Made by a program: the position numbers and the translations under genes. From assembly GCA_963666765.1 (NCBI GenBank), contig OY762933.1:1798001-1862000 (forward strand): a stretch of 64,000 bases of DNA, given 5' to 3'. How positions within the stretch are numbered: the first letter of the stretch is position 1; each line of letters begins with the position of its first letter. This stretch comes from Foliamicus sp963666765. Lineage in GTDB: Bacteria; Pseudomonadota; Gammaproteobacteria; Steroidobacterales; Foliamicaceae. The notes beneath the pieces were generated by a model. It worked only from the letters and a program-made list of their open reading frames with translations. It was not told the DNA's origin and searched no databases. This document shows, piece by piece, positions 1 through 8,692 of the stretch.

Positions 1-1436
1 ATGGCCTGGAAGAAGGCCTCGACCACCGGTCCGCTGTAGCGGCCCACCGGCGTGCCGTTGTAGATGACCCGCGTGCCGTCCTGCACGTATTCGCGCACCA
101 GGGGCTCGTTCCAGTCCGGGTAGTCGATGGGATCGTACCGGCTGTACTCGTCGAAACCCTCGAAATTGACCATGGCGTGCCCGAAGGCGGTGTCGGTGTT
201 CTCGGCGAAGAACGAGACGGGCAGGTTGACGATGTAATCGAAGCCGTCGTTGATGCCGTTCCAGTACGCCTCATTGGTGGACAGGTACCGGTCGTCGGGA
301 TCGTTGAGCGGATCGGCGAAGTTCTCCTGGCTCGTCACCAGCTCGCTGCGGGAAAAGCCGTAACTCTCCAACACTTCGCGGACATCATTCTCCATGCCTT
401 CAAGAAACGCCGGCGACAGCTCCAGCCAGGCCTCGTGCGGCACCCGGTCCCAGGGCATTCCATGGCTCGATATCACCACCTTTACCGTATCCGCGGGCGA
501 AAACGTATCCAGGCGGTCCCTCAGCATTCTGACGTAAGCGCTGCGCATTACCGGGAAGTCGCCGAGTTGAGGAGTGATGATTACCTTGATGTGCTTGCCG
601 TTTCGCTCCTCCCACTCGTGGATGTAGTGCATGGCGTGCTTGATGCTGCTGTTGAATTCCTCGTGGTGCGAAAAGATCGGCCTGGGGCTGGCCAGCAATA
701 CCGTGTCCACCCCGGTGTCCAGCAACTCGTACATGGCCTTTCGGGCCATGCCCAGGTGCTCGGCGGTCACCCAGGCCCAGGGAATGTCGCCGTACTTTTC
801 TTGCACCCGCTGCATGGCTTCCTCGGCGAGGATGCGGCTGCCTTCCTCGTGAGGTATTCGGCCGTCCATGAAACCCTTTCCGGGCGCGTAGTAAAACACC
901 CGGCACTTGGTGATCAGCCTGGCCGCCGACGCAGGCATGCCGGCCTTGCGGCCGGGAAGCAGGAAATAGCCCTGGGCCATGTAGGTGGCGGTTGACGGCG
1001 GCGACCACACGACTTCGCCGGTCAGGTACTTGTCGGCGTAGGGCACGCCGTCGAAATCGGTATCGCGTCCCAGGTGGTCGATCAGCCGGGTGGGAGTGAA
1101 CTCCTCGAATTCGTAATAGCGCTCGACATCCATGAGCACCACGCCCCGATCGGCCCCGGCGATGTTGCGGATCGGCCAGGGAATGTACTGCAGGCTCTTG
1201 CCCGTCAGCACGTAGTAGTCCTCGGCGCGGAATTCTTCCGGCTGGATGAGATGCGAGATGAACACGCCCACGCGGCCCTCGGGCACGGTGTCCTGCGTCT
1301 TGTAGTAAGCGAAGTAGTTCGGTTCCACCAGTTGCGGCGGCGTGCGGTTCATGTACCGGAATACACCGAATCCGGCCACCGCGAGGGTGAACACTGCAAT
1401 AAGGCCCACAACGGCCACCTTAAGGAGTTTCTTCAT
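1..1436 (-). CDS. membrane-anchored ferrochelatase-like protein, paralogue A (partial)
   Basis: The gene starts at ATG 1436-1434 and is cut by the left window edge, about 30 codons short if it matches the next gene, of which it is a clear paralogue. Visible: an N-terminal membrane segment (MKKLLKVAVVGLIAVFTL), then a soluble domain containing VVISSHGMPWD, ENFADPLNDPDDRYLSTNEA and FFAENTDTAFGHA. These line up in order and spacing with the C-terminal catalytic half of ferrochelatase (SYHGIP, the Q..F..P block, and the ETLEEI block), with the usual Glu replaced by Asp in NTDT. The start overlaps the stop of the upstream gene by 4 bp (ATGA), so translation is probably coupled. Inferred role: a class-II chelatase-fold protein facing the periplasm. 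Activity and substrate are unknown; it may have lost metal insertion. Confidence 0.6.
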   Translation of the reverse strand, partial: MKKLLKVAVVGLIAVFTLAVAGFGVFRYMNRTPPQLVEPNYFAYYKTQDTVPEGRVGVFISHLIQPEEFRAEDYYVLTGKSLQYIPWPIRNIAGADRGVVLMDVERYYEFEEFTPTRLIDHLGRDTDFDGVPYADKYLTGEVVWSPPSTATYMAQGYFLLPGRKAGMPASAARLITKCRVFYYAPGKGFMDGRIPHEEGSRILAEEAMQRVQEKYGDIPWAWVTAEHLGMARKAMYELLDTGVDTVLLASPRPIFSHHEEFNSSIKHAMHYIHEWEERNGKHIKVIITPQLGDFPVMRSAYVRMLRDRLDTFSPADTVKVVISSHGMPWDRVPHEAWLELSPAFLEGMENDVREVLESYGFSRSELVTSQENFADPLNDPDDRYLSTNEAYWNGINDGFDYIVNLPVSFFAENTDTAFGHAMVNFEGFDEYSRYDPIDYPDWNEPLVREYVQDGTRVIYNGTPVGRYSGPVVEAFFQA

Positions 1437-2968
1437 CGTCCCGGCTGCCCCTCTGCTTGCGCGAACTCAACAATCCGATCGACCCGTGAGCCGGACGGGT
1501 CGCCGGAATGTTGCGAAAGAATCGAATCCATTGCCTGGAAGAAAGCCTCGACGATGGGCTGGCGGTACCGGCCCACGGGCGTTCCGTTGTAGATCACCCG
1601 CGTGCCGTCCTGGACGAACTCCCGGACCATGGGCTGGTCCCAGTCAGGGTAATCGATCGGCTCGTAAATCGAGAAATCGTCAAAGAACTCGAAGTTGAAC
1701 ATGGCGTGGCCGAAGGCCGTGTCGGTGTTCTCCACGTAGAACTCGATCGGAACGTTGACGATATGGCTGAAGCCGTCATGGATACCGTCCCAGAAGGCCT
1801 CGTTGGTGGACAGATACCTGCCTTGGGGGTTATTGACCGGATCGGCAAAATGGTCCTGGCTGAGCACCACCTCTTGGCGTGCGAAACCGTAGCTTTCCAC
1901 GATCCTGCGGGCGTCCTCCACCATGGCGTCGCGGTACGGCGGCGCCAGTTCAATCCAGGCTTCGTGCGGCACGAAATCCCAGGGCATGCCGTGAGTGGAT
2001 ATCACTACCTTGACGGAATCTTCCGGCGAAAACGTGTCCAGCCGGTCCTCCAGCATCCTGAGGTACGCCCGGCGAATGACCGGGAAATCGCCCAACTGCG
2101 GCATCATGATGACCTTCACCTGCCTGCCGTTCATTTCCTCCCACTCGTGGATGTAGTGCATGGCGTGCCTGAAGGCGCCGTTGAATTCCTCGTGGTGCGA
2201 AAAAATCGGCCGCGGGGCTGCCAGTATCACCGTGTCGATACCCGTGTCCAGCAGTTCGTACATCGCCTGGCGGGCCATGCCGAAGTTATCGGCGGTCACC
2301 CAGGCCCAGGGAATGTCACCGTACTTTTCATGCACTTTCCGCATGGCCTCCTCGGCAATGATGCGATTGCCGGACTCATGCGGCACCCGTCCGTCGGTGA
2401 ATCCCTTGCCGGGTGCGTAGTAGTAGACCTGGCACTTGGTTACCAGCTTGGCGGAGAGGAGCGGCATTCCGGCCTTGCGCCCGGGCAGCAGGAAATAGCC
2501 GTGATCGAGGTGACGCGTCGGTGAAGGCGGCCTCCAGACCACCTCGCCCGTCAGGTACTTGTCCGCATAGGGCACGCCGTCGTAGTCCGTATCGCGTCCC
2601 AGGTGATCGACCAGGCGGGTGGGGGTGAATTCCTCGAACTCGTAGAAGCGCTCGGAATCCATGAGCAGCACGCCCTGGTCACGGTCGGCGAGATTTCGGA
2701 TCGGCCAGGGAATGTACTGCAGGCTCTTCTTCGCCAGTACGTAGTAGTCCTCAAAGCGCAGTTCTTCCGGCTGGATGAGATGAGAGACAAATACGCCCAC
2801 CCGCCCTTGCGGCCGGGTGTCCTGGGTCTTGTAGTAGGCGAAGTAGTTCGGCTCCACCAATTGCGGCGGAGTGCGGTTCATGTATTTGAAGACACCGAAT
2901 CCGGCCAGGCCGAGGGCGAACACGGCGGCCACCGCCACCACCACAACCCTGAGCAGTTTTTTCATCAT
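1433..2968 (-). CDS. membrane-anchored ferrochelatase-like protein, paralogue B
   Basis: 511 aa. One N-terminal membrane helix (about residues 4-27) is followed by a roughly 480-residue domain. The second half carries VVISTHGMPWDF, then a Tyr-rich segment, VVLSQDHFADP, RYLSTNEAF and YVENTDTAFGHA, parallel to the HG-P, Q..F..P and E-T blocks of ferrochelatase HemH. Ferrochelatases are about 320 aa and cytosolic or membrane-associated, so the length and the anchor are atypical. It overlaps both neighbours by ATGA (hydrolase upstream, paralogue A downstream), which places it in the sigma/anti-sigma operon. The pair arose by tandem duplication. The His of HGMP is kept; the catalytic Glu position appears to be Asp. 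The family assignment rests on motif order alone and could be a distant relative without chelatase activity. Confidence 0.6.
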   Translation of the reverse strand: MMKKLLRVVVVAVAAVFALGLAGFGVFKYMNRTPPQLVEPNYFAYYKTQDTRPQGRVGVFVSHLIQPEELRFEDYYVLAKKSLQYIPWPIRNLADRDQGVLLMDSERFYEFEEFTPTRLVDHLGRDTDYDGVPYADKYLTGEVVWRPPSPTRHLDHGYFLLPGRKAGMPLLSAKLVTKCQVYYYAPGKGFTDGRVPHESGNRIIAEEAMRKVHEKYGDIPWAWVTADNFGMARQAMYELLDTGIDTVILAAPRPIFSHHEEFNGAFRHAMHYIHEWEEMNGRQVKVIMMPQLGDFPVIRRAYLRMLEDRLDTFSPEDSVKVVISTHGMPWDFVPHEAWIELAPPYRDAMVEDARRIVESYGFARQEVVLSQDHFADPVNNPQGRYLSTNEAFWDGIHDGFSHIVNVPIEFYVENTDTAFGHAMFNFEFFDDFSIYEPIDYPDWDQPMVREFVQDGTRVIYNGTPVGRYRQPIVEAFFQAMDSILSQHSGDPSGSRVDRIVEFAQAEGQPGR

Positions 2969-3969
2969 CTGGGCTGACTCTCGATACCGGGAAGTTCGGC
3001 AGGTTCGGCAAAAGGCATGCGGTTCAGCCAGGCGCGCGCGTCAGCAGCGGTTTCGCGCGGCGCCTCCTGTATCGCCATATGCCCGACGCCGGGATAAATG
3101 ATAGTCTCAACTTGAGGCGAATTCTTCAGCAGTCGGGCCAGCTCGCCGGCCAGTTCCACGTGCACCTGCGGGTTTTCCTCGCCCCATTGGATCAGGACGG
3201 GCGCGGACACCTGTCCGATCAGCTCCTCGATATCGCCGGATATGTACTGCCGCAGGCGCGCCAGTTGTGCCGGGCGCTGCCCCTCCAGGCGCCACAGGTC
3301 GTGCCAGCGGTCGATGAGTTCGTCCGAAACGCCGGCGGGATTGCCGAAGCCCGTTCTCAGCATGAACTCAGGCAGCGCACGCGGAGTGATCCAGCGCACT
3401 ATCGCGGTGGTCGGCGACATGCGCGCCGGCGCCTGCCGGCCGCGCACATCGGGCTCCAGCGAGCCGGGCGAGATCAGCACCAGTCCCGCTACATGCTGCG
3501 GGTTGCGGACCGTGTAGTGCATGGCAACGGTGCCGCCGAGGGAGGTTCCCACGATCGCGCAGCGATCCACACCGAGTTCGTCGAGCAGCCGCTCCATCAG
3601 ATCCACCGTTCGGGGCAGGCTGTAGTCGCCGGTAGCGTCGGCGCCGGACAGACCATGGCTGGTCATGTCGAAGCGCACCACCCGATAGCGGTCCTTCAGC
3701 GCCTCGACCCATGGGTCCCAGCCGATGAGGCTGGCGAAGTTGGCGTGGATCAACACCACGGCGGGGCCCTGGCCTTCATCGCGGTAGTGGATGCGGGCGC
3801 CGTCGATCTCGGCGAAGCGCGAGGCCTCCGTGCCGTAACGGGCTTCGAGTCGTTCCGCCGGGATGTCCCGCCAGATCCAGGCGGCCACGGCAAAAGAAAT
3901 CAGCGCCAGCGCGACCAGCCCGCCCGCGACCCAGGCCAGCGCCAGAAAAATACCGCGCAGAATCCTCAC
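2965..3969 (-). CDS. membrane-anchored alpha/beta-fold hydrolase
   Basis: 334 aa. An N-terminal hydrophobic segment (about residues 5-32) should anchor it in the inner membrane with the catalytic domain outside. The alpha/beta hydrolase core has the oxyanion strand VVLIHANFAS, nucleophile elbow GTSLGG (Ser), an acid in the segment around LIQWGEENP, and the catalytic His in GVGHMAIQE near the C-terminus. The lid region carries the variable part, so the substrate (ester, lactone or other) cannot be read. It overlaps the anti-sigma factor gene upstream and paralogue B downstream by 4 bp each, so it is co-expressed with the chelatase-like pair under the ECF sigma system. Confidence 0.85.
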   Translation of the reverse strand: MRILRGIFLALAWVAGGLVALALISFAVAAWIWRDIPAERLEARYGTEASRFAEIDGARIHYRDEGQGPAVVLIHANFASLIGWDPWVEALKDRYRVVRFDMTSHGLSGADATGDYSLPRTVDLMERLLDELGVDRCAIVGTSLGGTVAMHYTVRNPQHVAGLVLISPGSLEPDVRGRQAPARMSPTTAIVRWITPRALPEFMLRTGFGNPAGVSDELIDRWHDLWRLEGQRPAQLARLRQYISGDIEELIGQVSAPVLIQWGEENPQVHVELAGELARLLKNSPQVETIIYPGVGHMAIQEAPRETAADARAWLNRMPFAEPAELPGIESQPR

Positions 3970-4748
3970 AGCGGGCTGCCGGGGCGCGGGCCTTCGGCGG
4001 CCACCAGCAGCAACGGCCCCTGGGAAACCACCACGCCGCCGCGCTGCTCGAGCGTCACCGCGAAGGCCACGGGCTGATCCACGTTCAGTTTCGCGTTCAC
4101 GGGTATAACGATATCGCCATCGGCTAAAGCATCGAACACGCCGCCGTCCACCGGGTGCTCATAGCGGTCCGGGTCCACGATCCAGAGCTGGTATTGCTGC
4201 AGTTCGGGATCGTTCGGCGGAAGCCCGGCAAACCGCATCTCGCCGGCCTGCAGTGCGTCGCTCCATGCGATTTCGCCCCGCACCTGTTCGTAACCGCTGA
4301 TTTCCGAGCGCCAGGGCAGGCTGAGGAGGTCCGGCGCCGCCTGCACCGAAACGGTCGGCGGGACGACTTGCGGCCGCGGCAGCAGCACCGTGGTAACGAT
4401 CCAGACCAGCACCATGACAGTGGCCACGGCCCATCCCCAGCGGGCCGGCCAGTTGGCCCGCTGCGGGGCGCCGGCGCGCGGAGCGTTGTCCAGGGCCCGC
4501 GCGCGAGCCATTCCCGTCAGGCGCTCGCGGAGGCCGTCCGGCATCGTCCGCCAGGCCTCGCGGTCCTCCGCCAGGAAGGCCGCCTGCCCCAGGGCAGCCG
4601 CTTCGTGCATCAGGTCCCGCTCGCGTATGCGTTCGCCCGCCAGCATGGCGGCCAGCAATTCCCGCAACTCGCCGTATTCCGCGTCGCCGAGCCGTTCGCC
4701 GGCGGCCTCGGCGGCCAGCAATTCGAGGATTCTGTCGGCGGTCGTCAC
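3966..4748 (-). CDS. anti-sigma factor, RskA-like
   Basis: 260 aa from the GTG at 4748-4746, chosen because GGGGAGG lies about 8 nt upstream and the stop of the sigma gene ends 1 nt before; an ATG 27 nt further upstream is possible. The N-terminal part is acidic and helical, as in zinc-free anti-sigma domains that bind the sigma factor. One membrane segment follows (WGWAVATVMVLVWIVTTVLL), then a periplasmic domain with the RskA signature YQLWIVDPD...PVDGGVF. Expected role: hold the ECF sigma factor at the inner membrane until an envelope signal causes release. The downstream gene overlaps its stop, so it belongs to a five-gene operon. Confidence 0.85.
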   Translation of the reverse strand: MTTADRILELLAAEAAGERLGDAEYGELRELLAAMLAGERIRERDLMHEAAALGQAAFLAEDREAWRTMPDGLRERLTGMARARALDNAPRAGAPQRANWPARWGWAVATVMVLVWIVTTVLLPRPQVVPPTVSVQAAPDLLSLPWRSEISGYEQVRGEIAWSDALQAGEMRFAGLPPNDPELQQYQLWIVDPDRYEHPVDGGVFDALADGDIVIPVNAKLNVDQPVAFAVTLEQRGGVVVSQGPLLLVAAEGPRPGSPL

Positions 4749-4749
4749 G

Positions 4750-5313
4750 TCAGGCCTCCCCGCGCTCCACCTCAAGCGCCGCCCGCAGCCGGATAAGACT
4801 GCGGCGGATGCGCGTCTTTACGGTTCCCAAAGGCATATTCAGGCGTTTCGCGATCTCGCTATGTGAATATCCTTCGTAAAGAGACAGCGAAAGGATTTCC
4901 CTTTCATTCCCGGACAGCTCGCGCAGCAGCGGTTGAACCCGCAACATTTCGAGCTGCGCGTCCAGCCGGGCCTGGTCACTGCTGTTGGAGTCCACCTCGT
5001 CGCCGACCAGCGGAACGCTGTCGGAGAAACGGGCCTCGTGCCGGACCTGGTCCACCATCCGCCGGCGCGCAACGGTCAGCACGAAGGTCAGTTCGCTGCC
5101 GCGGTCGGGGCGGAACCGCCCGGCGCTGGACCAAAGCGAAAGAAAGGCTTCCTGCACCGAGTCCTGGGCGACCGGCGAGGCGCCGAAATAGCGCCGCGCC
5201 AGCGACCATACCAAATCGCCGTACTTGTCGATAAGGTCAGTCATGGCCCCCGGTTCGCCGTCCGCAATCCGCTCAAGTATTGCGCGCCCGGACCCCGGCG
5301 TAGCGCCGGCCAT
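4750..5313 (-). CDS. ECF-family RNA polymerase sigma factor
   Basis: 187 aa from ATG 5313, preferred over an ATG at 5397 because homologues begin close to the DLIDKYGDLVW helix and no Shine-Dalgarno precedes 5397. Region 2 is visible as ARRYFGASPVAQDSVQEAFLSLW, with the promoter-melting helix FVLTVARRRMVDQVR. Region 4 is the helix-turn-helix YSHSEIAKRLNMPLGTVKTRIRRSLIRLR. It is followed after 1 nt by its RskA-like anti-sigma factor, the usual arrangement for this ECF group, and by the hydrolase and chelatase-like genes, which are therefore its most likely first targets. It probably regulates its own operon; no promoter motif was assigned. Confidence 0.9.
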   Translation of the reverse strand: MAGATPGSGRAILERIADGEPGAMTDLIDKYGDLVWSLARRYFGASPVAQDSVQEAFLSLWSSAGRFRPDRGSELTFVLTVARRRMVDQVRHEARFSDSVPLVGDEVDSNSSDQARLDAQLEMLRVQPLLRELSGNEREILSLSLYEGYSHSEIAKRLNMPLGTVKTRIRRSLIRLRAALEVERGEA

Positions 5314-5467
5314 TGCCGCCTTGCCCCTGTTCACGCGATCATCCAAGCAGTCGTTCGGCGCCGAGAAAGACCGGATTGTATTCGCAGGAGCGCGCATGGA
5401 AGGCTATGGCAATACCGCACTGCTGGCATAGACTGGGGCGAGGGCAGCCTTAGAGGTTGGCGGGAGT

Positions 5468-7249
5468 ATGAATCGGCTCGGGGACGTAAGCAGTCCCTAT
5501 CTGCTGCAGCACGCGGACAATCCGGTGCACTGGCATCCGTGGGACGACGAGGCGCTCGACGCCGCGCGGGAATCCGGGCGTCCCATCCTGCTTTCCGTGG
5601 GCTATTCGGCCTGCCACTGGTGCCACGTCATGGCCCATGAGTCCTTCGAGGACGACGACACCGCGGCAGTCATGAACGAACTGTTCGTGAACGTGAAGGT
5701 GGACCGCGAGGAACGCCCGGACCTGGACAAGGTCTACCAGACCAGCCATCAGCTGCTGACGCGCAGGGCCGGCGGCTGGCCGCTGACGGTTTTTCTGACC
5801 CACGACGAACTGCTGCCGTTCTTCGCAGGGACCTATTTCCCCAAGGCGCCGCGCTTCGGAATGCCGGCCTTCACGGACCTGCTCAGGAATGTCTCCGCCT
5901 ACTACGCGGGCCGGCGTGAGGAGGCGCGCGGAAACGGCAAGGCGGTTCAGGAGATGCTCGCCCGGATAGCGGCGCCCGGCGCGTCATTTGCGGGAGAGCT
6001 CGGCGAGGAACCGCTGACGAATGCGTTGGAACAGATGCGCTCGGCCTTCGATACCGTGCACGGCGGCACCCAGGGCGCGCCGAAGTTTCCGCGGCCGGCG
6101 GACATGGAGTTGCTGGTGCGGCGCGCCGCGCAGCCCGGGGGCGAGGCGGCCCGCGAAATGCTCGAGACCACGCTTGACGCGATGGCCGCGGGCGGACTCA
6201 ACGACCACCTGAGTGGCGGTTTCTTCCGTTACTCGGTGGACGCGCGCTGGGAAATCCCGCATTTCGAAAAGATGCTGTACGACAACGCGGCGTTGTTGTC
6301 CGCGTACTCCCTGGCCTTTCAGTTCACCGGCAAGCCACGCTATGCCGAGGTTGCCGAGGCCACGGCCGGCTGGCTGCTGCGCGACATGCGCCACGCAGGC
6401 GGGGCTTTCTTCGCCGCCCTGGACGCCGATTCCGAAGGCGAGGAAGGCCTTTACTACCTGTGGACGCCGGAGCAGGTAAAGGAACTGCTGCCGGCGGGCG
6501 AATACGACGGCTTCGCGGCCCGCTATGGGCTCAGCCGCAGGCCCAATTTCGAGGAAAAAAGCTGGCACCTGGTGGAGCGGCCCGCGCCGGATGCCGGCGA
6601 AGCGCAGCTGTCCGCGGCGCGGCAGCGACTGCTCGAGGCCCGCGGACGGCGGGAGCGCCCCATGCGCGACGAGAAGCTGCTGACCGCCTGGAACGCGATG
6701 GCGGTGCGCGGGCTGGCGATCGCGGGGCGCTGCCTGGAACGACCGGACCTGACCGCGGCGGCGGAAGAGGCGGCCGACTTCATCATCGCGGAATTGATGC
6801 GCGACGGCCGGCTGCTCGCCTGCTGGACCGCCGGGCGCGCGGGCGGCGAAGGGTTTCTCGACGACTACGCGTTCTTCATCGACGCGCTGCTTGAGCTGGG
6901 CGGCGAGCGGCAGGCCACCGCTGAGGCGCTGGCGGAAACCATGCTGGACGGCTTCGAGGATGCGGACAACGGAGGCTTCTACTTCACCTCCCCGAGCCAC
7001 GAGCAACTGATACACCGCCCGCGTTCGCTCTCCGACGATGCGCTTCCCTCCGGGGCGGCGGTGGCGGCGCGCGCCCTGCTGCGGCTGTCGCAGGCCGCGC
7101 CCGGCATGCGCTACGCGGCAGCGGCCGAGCGCGCCCTGCGCCTGGCATGGGAGCACATGAACCAGCATCCGCTGTCGCACACCGCGCTGTGCCTCGCGCT
7201 GGACGAGTGGCTGCGACCGAACGCCTGCCGGCTGGACGGATCCTGCTAG
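5468..7249 (+). CDS. thioredoxin-domain protein, DUF255/YyaL type
   Basis: 593 aa, the usual length for the family related to human SPATA20. The N-terminal domain (about residues 1-165) is thioredoxin-like, with the active-site motif CHWCHVM in SVGYSACHWCHVMAHESF and the following block GGWPLTVFLT. The remaining 400 residues form an (alpha/alpha)6-barrel region like glycosidase or N-acylglucosamine epimerase domains (GGGLNDHLSGGFFRY, HFEKMLYDNA, DEKLLTAWNAMAVRG). No signal peptide is visible, so it should be cytoplasmic. Biochemical role is not established for the family. The start has GGCGGGAG upstream. It diverges from the ECF sigma gene across about 150 bp. Confidence 0.9.
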   Translation: MNRLGDVSSPYLLQHADNPVHWHPWDDEALDAARESGRPILLSVGYSACHWCHVMAHESFEDDDTAAVMNELFVNVKVDREERPDLDKVYQTSHQLLTRRAGGWPLTVFLTHDELLPFFAGTYFPKAPRFGMPAFTDLLRNVSAYYAGRREEARGNGKAVQEMLARIAAPGASFAGELGEEPLTNALEQMRSAFDTVHGGTQGAPKFPRPADMELLVRRAAQPGGEAAREMLETTLDAMAAGGLNDHLSGGFFRYSVDARWEIPHFEKMLYDNAALLSAYSLAFQFTGKPRYAEVAEATAGWLLRDMRHAGGAFFAALDADSEGEEGLYYLWTPEQVKELLPAGEYDGFAARYGLSRRPNFEEKSWHLVERPAPDAGEAQLSAARQRLLEARGRRERPMRDEKLLTAWNAMAVRGLAIAGRCLERPDLTAAAEEAADFIIAELMRDGRLLACWTAGRAGGEGFLDDYAFFIDALLELGGERQATAEALAETMLDGFEDADNGGFYFTSPSHEQLIHRPRSLSDDALPSGAAVAARALLRLSQAAPGMRYAAAAERALRLAWEHMNQHPLSHTALCLALDEWLRPNACRLDGSC

Positions 7250-7301
7250 TTTCGTGCCCGGCGTGGTATAAACGCGCACCTGAACCAAGGGAGGATCACA
7301 A

Positions 7302-7808
7302 ATGAACTCAGCACCCACAATCCGCAACATCGTCAAGCGCACCACGCTGATTGTCCGCGACATGGAGAAGAGCCGCCGCTGGTACGAGTACGTGCTGGGG
7401 ATGAAAGCCTGGATCGACATGCCCTACACGCTTTCGGGCAAGGGCATCGCCGCCGGCAAGAAAGGCGACGTCACCCACCTGGTCATCATGCAGTGCGAGG
7501 ACCCCAGGATCGGCATGATCGGCCTGCTGCAATGGGTGGATCCGCCGCTCCCGGCCCCGGAGATTCCCACGTCGGTGGGTTACGGCACGCCGGTGTTTGT
7601 GGTCGATACGGAAGACGCGGCGGAGGTCGCGCGCCGGGCCGCGGAACTGGGCACACTGGTGCATACGCCCGAAAGGACGTTCAAGGTCACCGGTTCGAAG
7701 GGCGAGACACGCCACCTCCTGGGCTGCGCGATCTTCGACCCGGACGGCTATTTCTACGAGTGCAACCAGGTTCTTCGCATCGACGAACCCGAAGACTCCT
7801 CGGATTAG
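7302..7808 (+). CDS. VOC-superfamily (glyoxalase/dioxygenase-like) protein
   Basis: 168 aa. Two beta-alpha-beta-beta-beta modules of the vicinal oxygen chelate fold: IRNIVKRTTLIVRDMEKSRRWY opens the first, with a candidate metal ligand in GDVTHLVIM, and VGYGTPVFVVDTEDA opens the second, with FDPDGYFYECNQ closing it. The metal ligands are probably His/Glu at those sites. Substrate cannot be deduced. A strong Shine-Dalgarno (GGGAGG) lies 10 nt before the ATG. It is transcribed with lgt and thyA but about 100 bp separates it from lgt. It is only distantly similar to the VOC pair at 39636-40783. Confidence 0.85.
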   Translation: MNSAPTIRNIVKRTTLIVRDMEKSRRWYEYVLGMKAWIDMPYTLSGKGIAAGKKGDVTHLVIMQCEDPRIGMIGLLQWVDPPLPAPEIPTSVGYGTPVFVVDTEDAAEVARRAAELGTLVHTPERTFKVTGSKGETRHLLGCAIFDPDGYFYECNQVLRIDEPEDSSD

Positions 7809-7910
7809 CCCGCAAGGGCGCGGCAAGCGCATCAAGCTGGAGGTCATTGCTCGCCCCCGTCCCGTGCGGAGCGTCGGCGGCAGGCCGCGCTGCGCTAGAC
7901 TTGATCAGCG

Positions 7911-8690
7911 ATGATCGAATATCCCGGATTCGATCCCGTAGCCCTGCGCATCGGGCCGCTGGCCATCCGCTGGTACGGACTGATGTACCTGGTGGGCTTC
8001 GTCGCCGCCTGGTGGCTGGCGCAGCGCAGCTGCCGCAGGCCCGGCAGCACCTTTACGCCCGAGATGGTCTACGACCTGATCTTCTACTGTTGCCTGGGCG
8101 TGCTGGCCGGCGGACGGCTCGGCTACATTCTGTTTTACGGCTGGCAGAACATCCTCGCGGACCCGCTCTATATCGTGCGCATATGGGAGGGCGGCATGTC
8201 GTTCCACGGCGGCCTCCTGGGCGTGTGCCTGGCGGCATTGCTTTTTGCGCGCAAGCACAACAGGAGCTTTGCCGAAGTGGCCGATTTCGTCGTTCCGCTG
8301 GCGCCCGCCGGACTGTTCGCCGGGCGTATCGGCAACTTCATCAACGGCGAACTCTGGGGCAAACCGAGCGACCTGCCCTGGGCGTTCGTGGTGGACGGCG
8401 TGGCGCGCCACCCCACCCAGCTCTACGAGGCGTTGCTGGAAGGGCTGGTGCTGTTCGCCGCGCTGTGGTGGTATACCTCCGGGCCCTCTGCGCGGCAGAG
8501 CGGACGCGCAACCGGGCTGTTCCTCGCGGGCTACGGCCTGTTCCGCCTGCTGGTCGAGTTCCTGCGCCTGCCCGACCAGCACCTGGGCTACCTGGCCCTC
8601 GGCTGGCTGACCATGGGCCATCTGCTGAGCCTGCCCATGCTGATCGTCGGCCTGTGGCTGCTCATGCGACCCGCTGGCCGTCCCGCCTGA
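7911..8690 (+). CDS. lgt: phosphatidylglycerol--prolipoprotein diacylglyceryl transferase
   Basis: 259 aa inner-membrane enzyme that moves diacylglyceryl from phosphatidylglycerol to the lipobox cysteine of prolipoproteins. Visible are about seven membrane segments, the Lgt signature SFHGGLLGV with the essential His, and GRIGNFINGELWGKPS containing the conserved Arg-Asn-Glu cluster. Length fits the family (E. coli about 290). It is followed after 2 nt by thyA, the order found in many gammaproteobacteria, so the two are probably co-transcribed. Lipoproteins in this window that need it include RlpA, LolB, the DUF1838-type protein and the efflux adaptor. Confidence 0.97.
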   Translation: MIEYPGFDPVALRIGPLAIRWYGLMYLVGFVAAWWLAQRSCRRPGSTFTPEMVYDLIFYCCLGVLAGGRLGYILFYGWQNILADPLYIVRIWEGGMSFHGGLLGVCLAALLFARKHNRSFAEVADFVVPLAPAGLFAGRIGNFINGELWGKPSDLPWAFVVDGVARHPTQLYEALLEGLVLFAALWWYTSGPSARQSGRATGLFLAGYGLFRLLVEFLRLPDQHLGYLALGWLTMGHLLSLPMLIVGLWLLMRPAGRPA

Positions 8691-8692
8691 GC

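Noticed and set aside
5984..7420. Long minus-strand frame (478 codons) opposite the thioredoxin-domain gene
   Set aside because: Composition is Arg/Gln/Pro/Gly-rich with no domain, as expected from antisense reading in GC-rich DNA.
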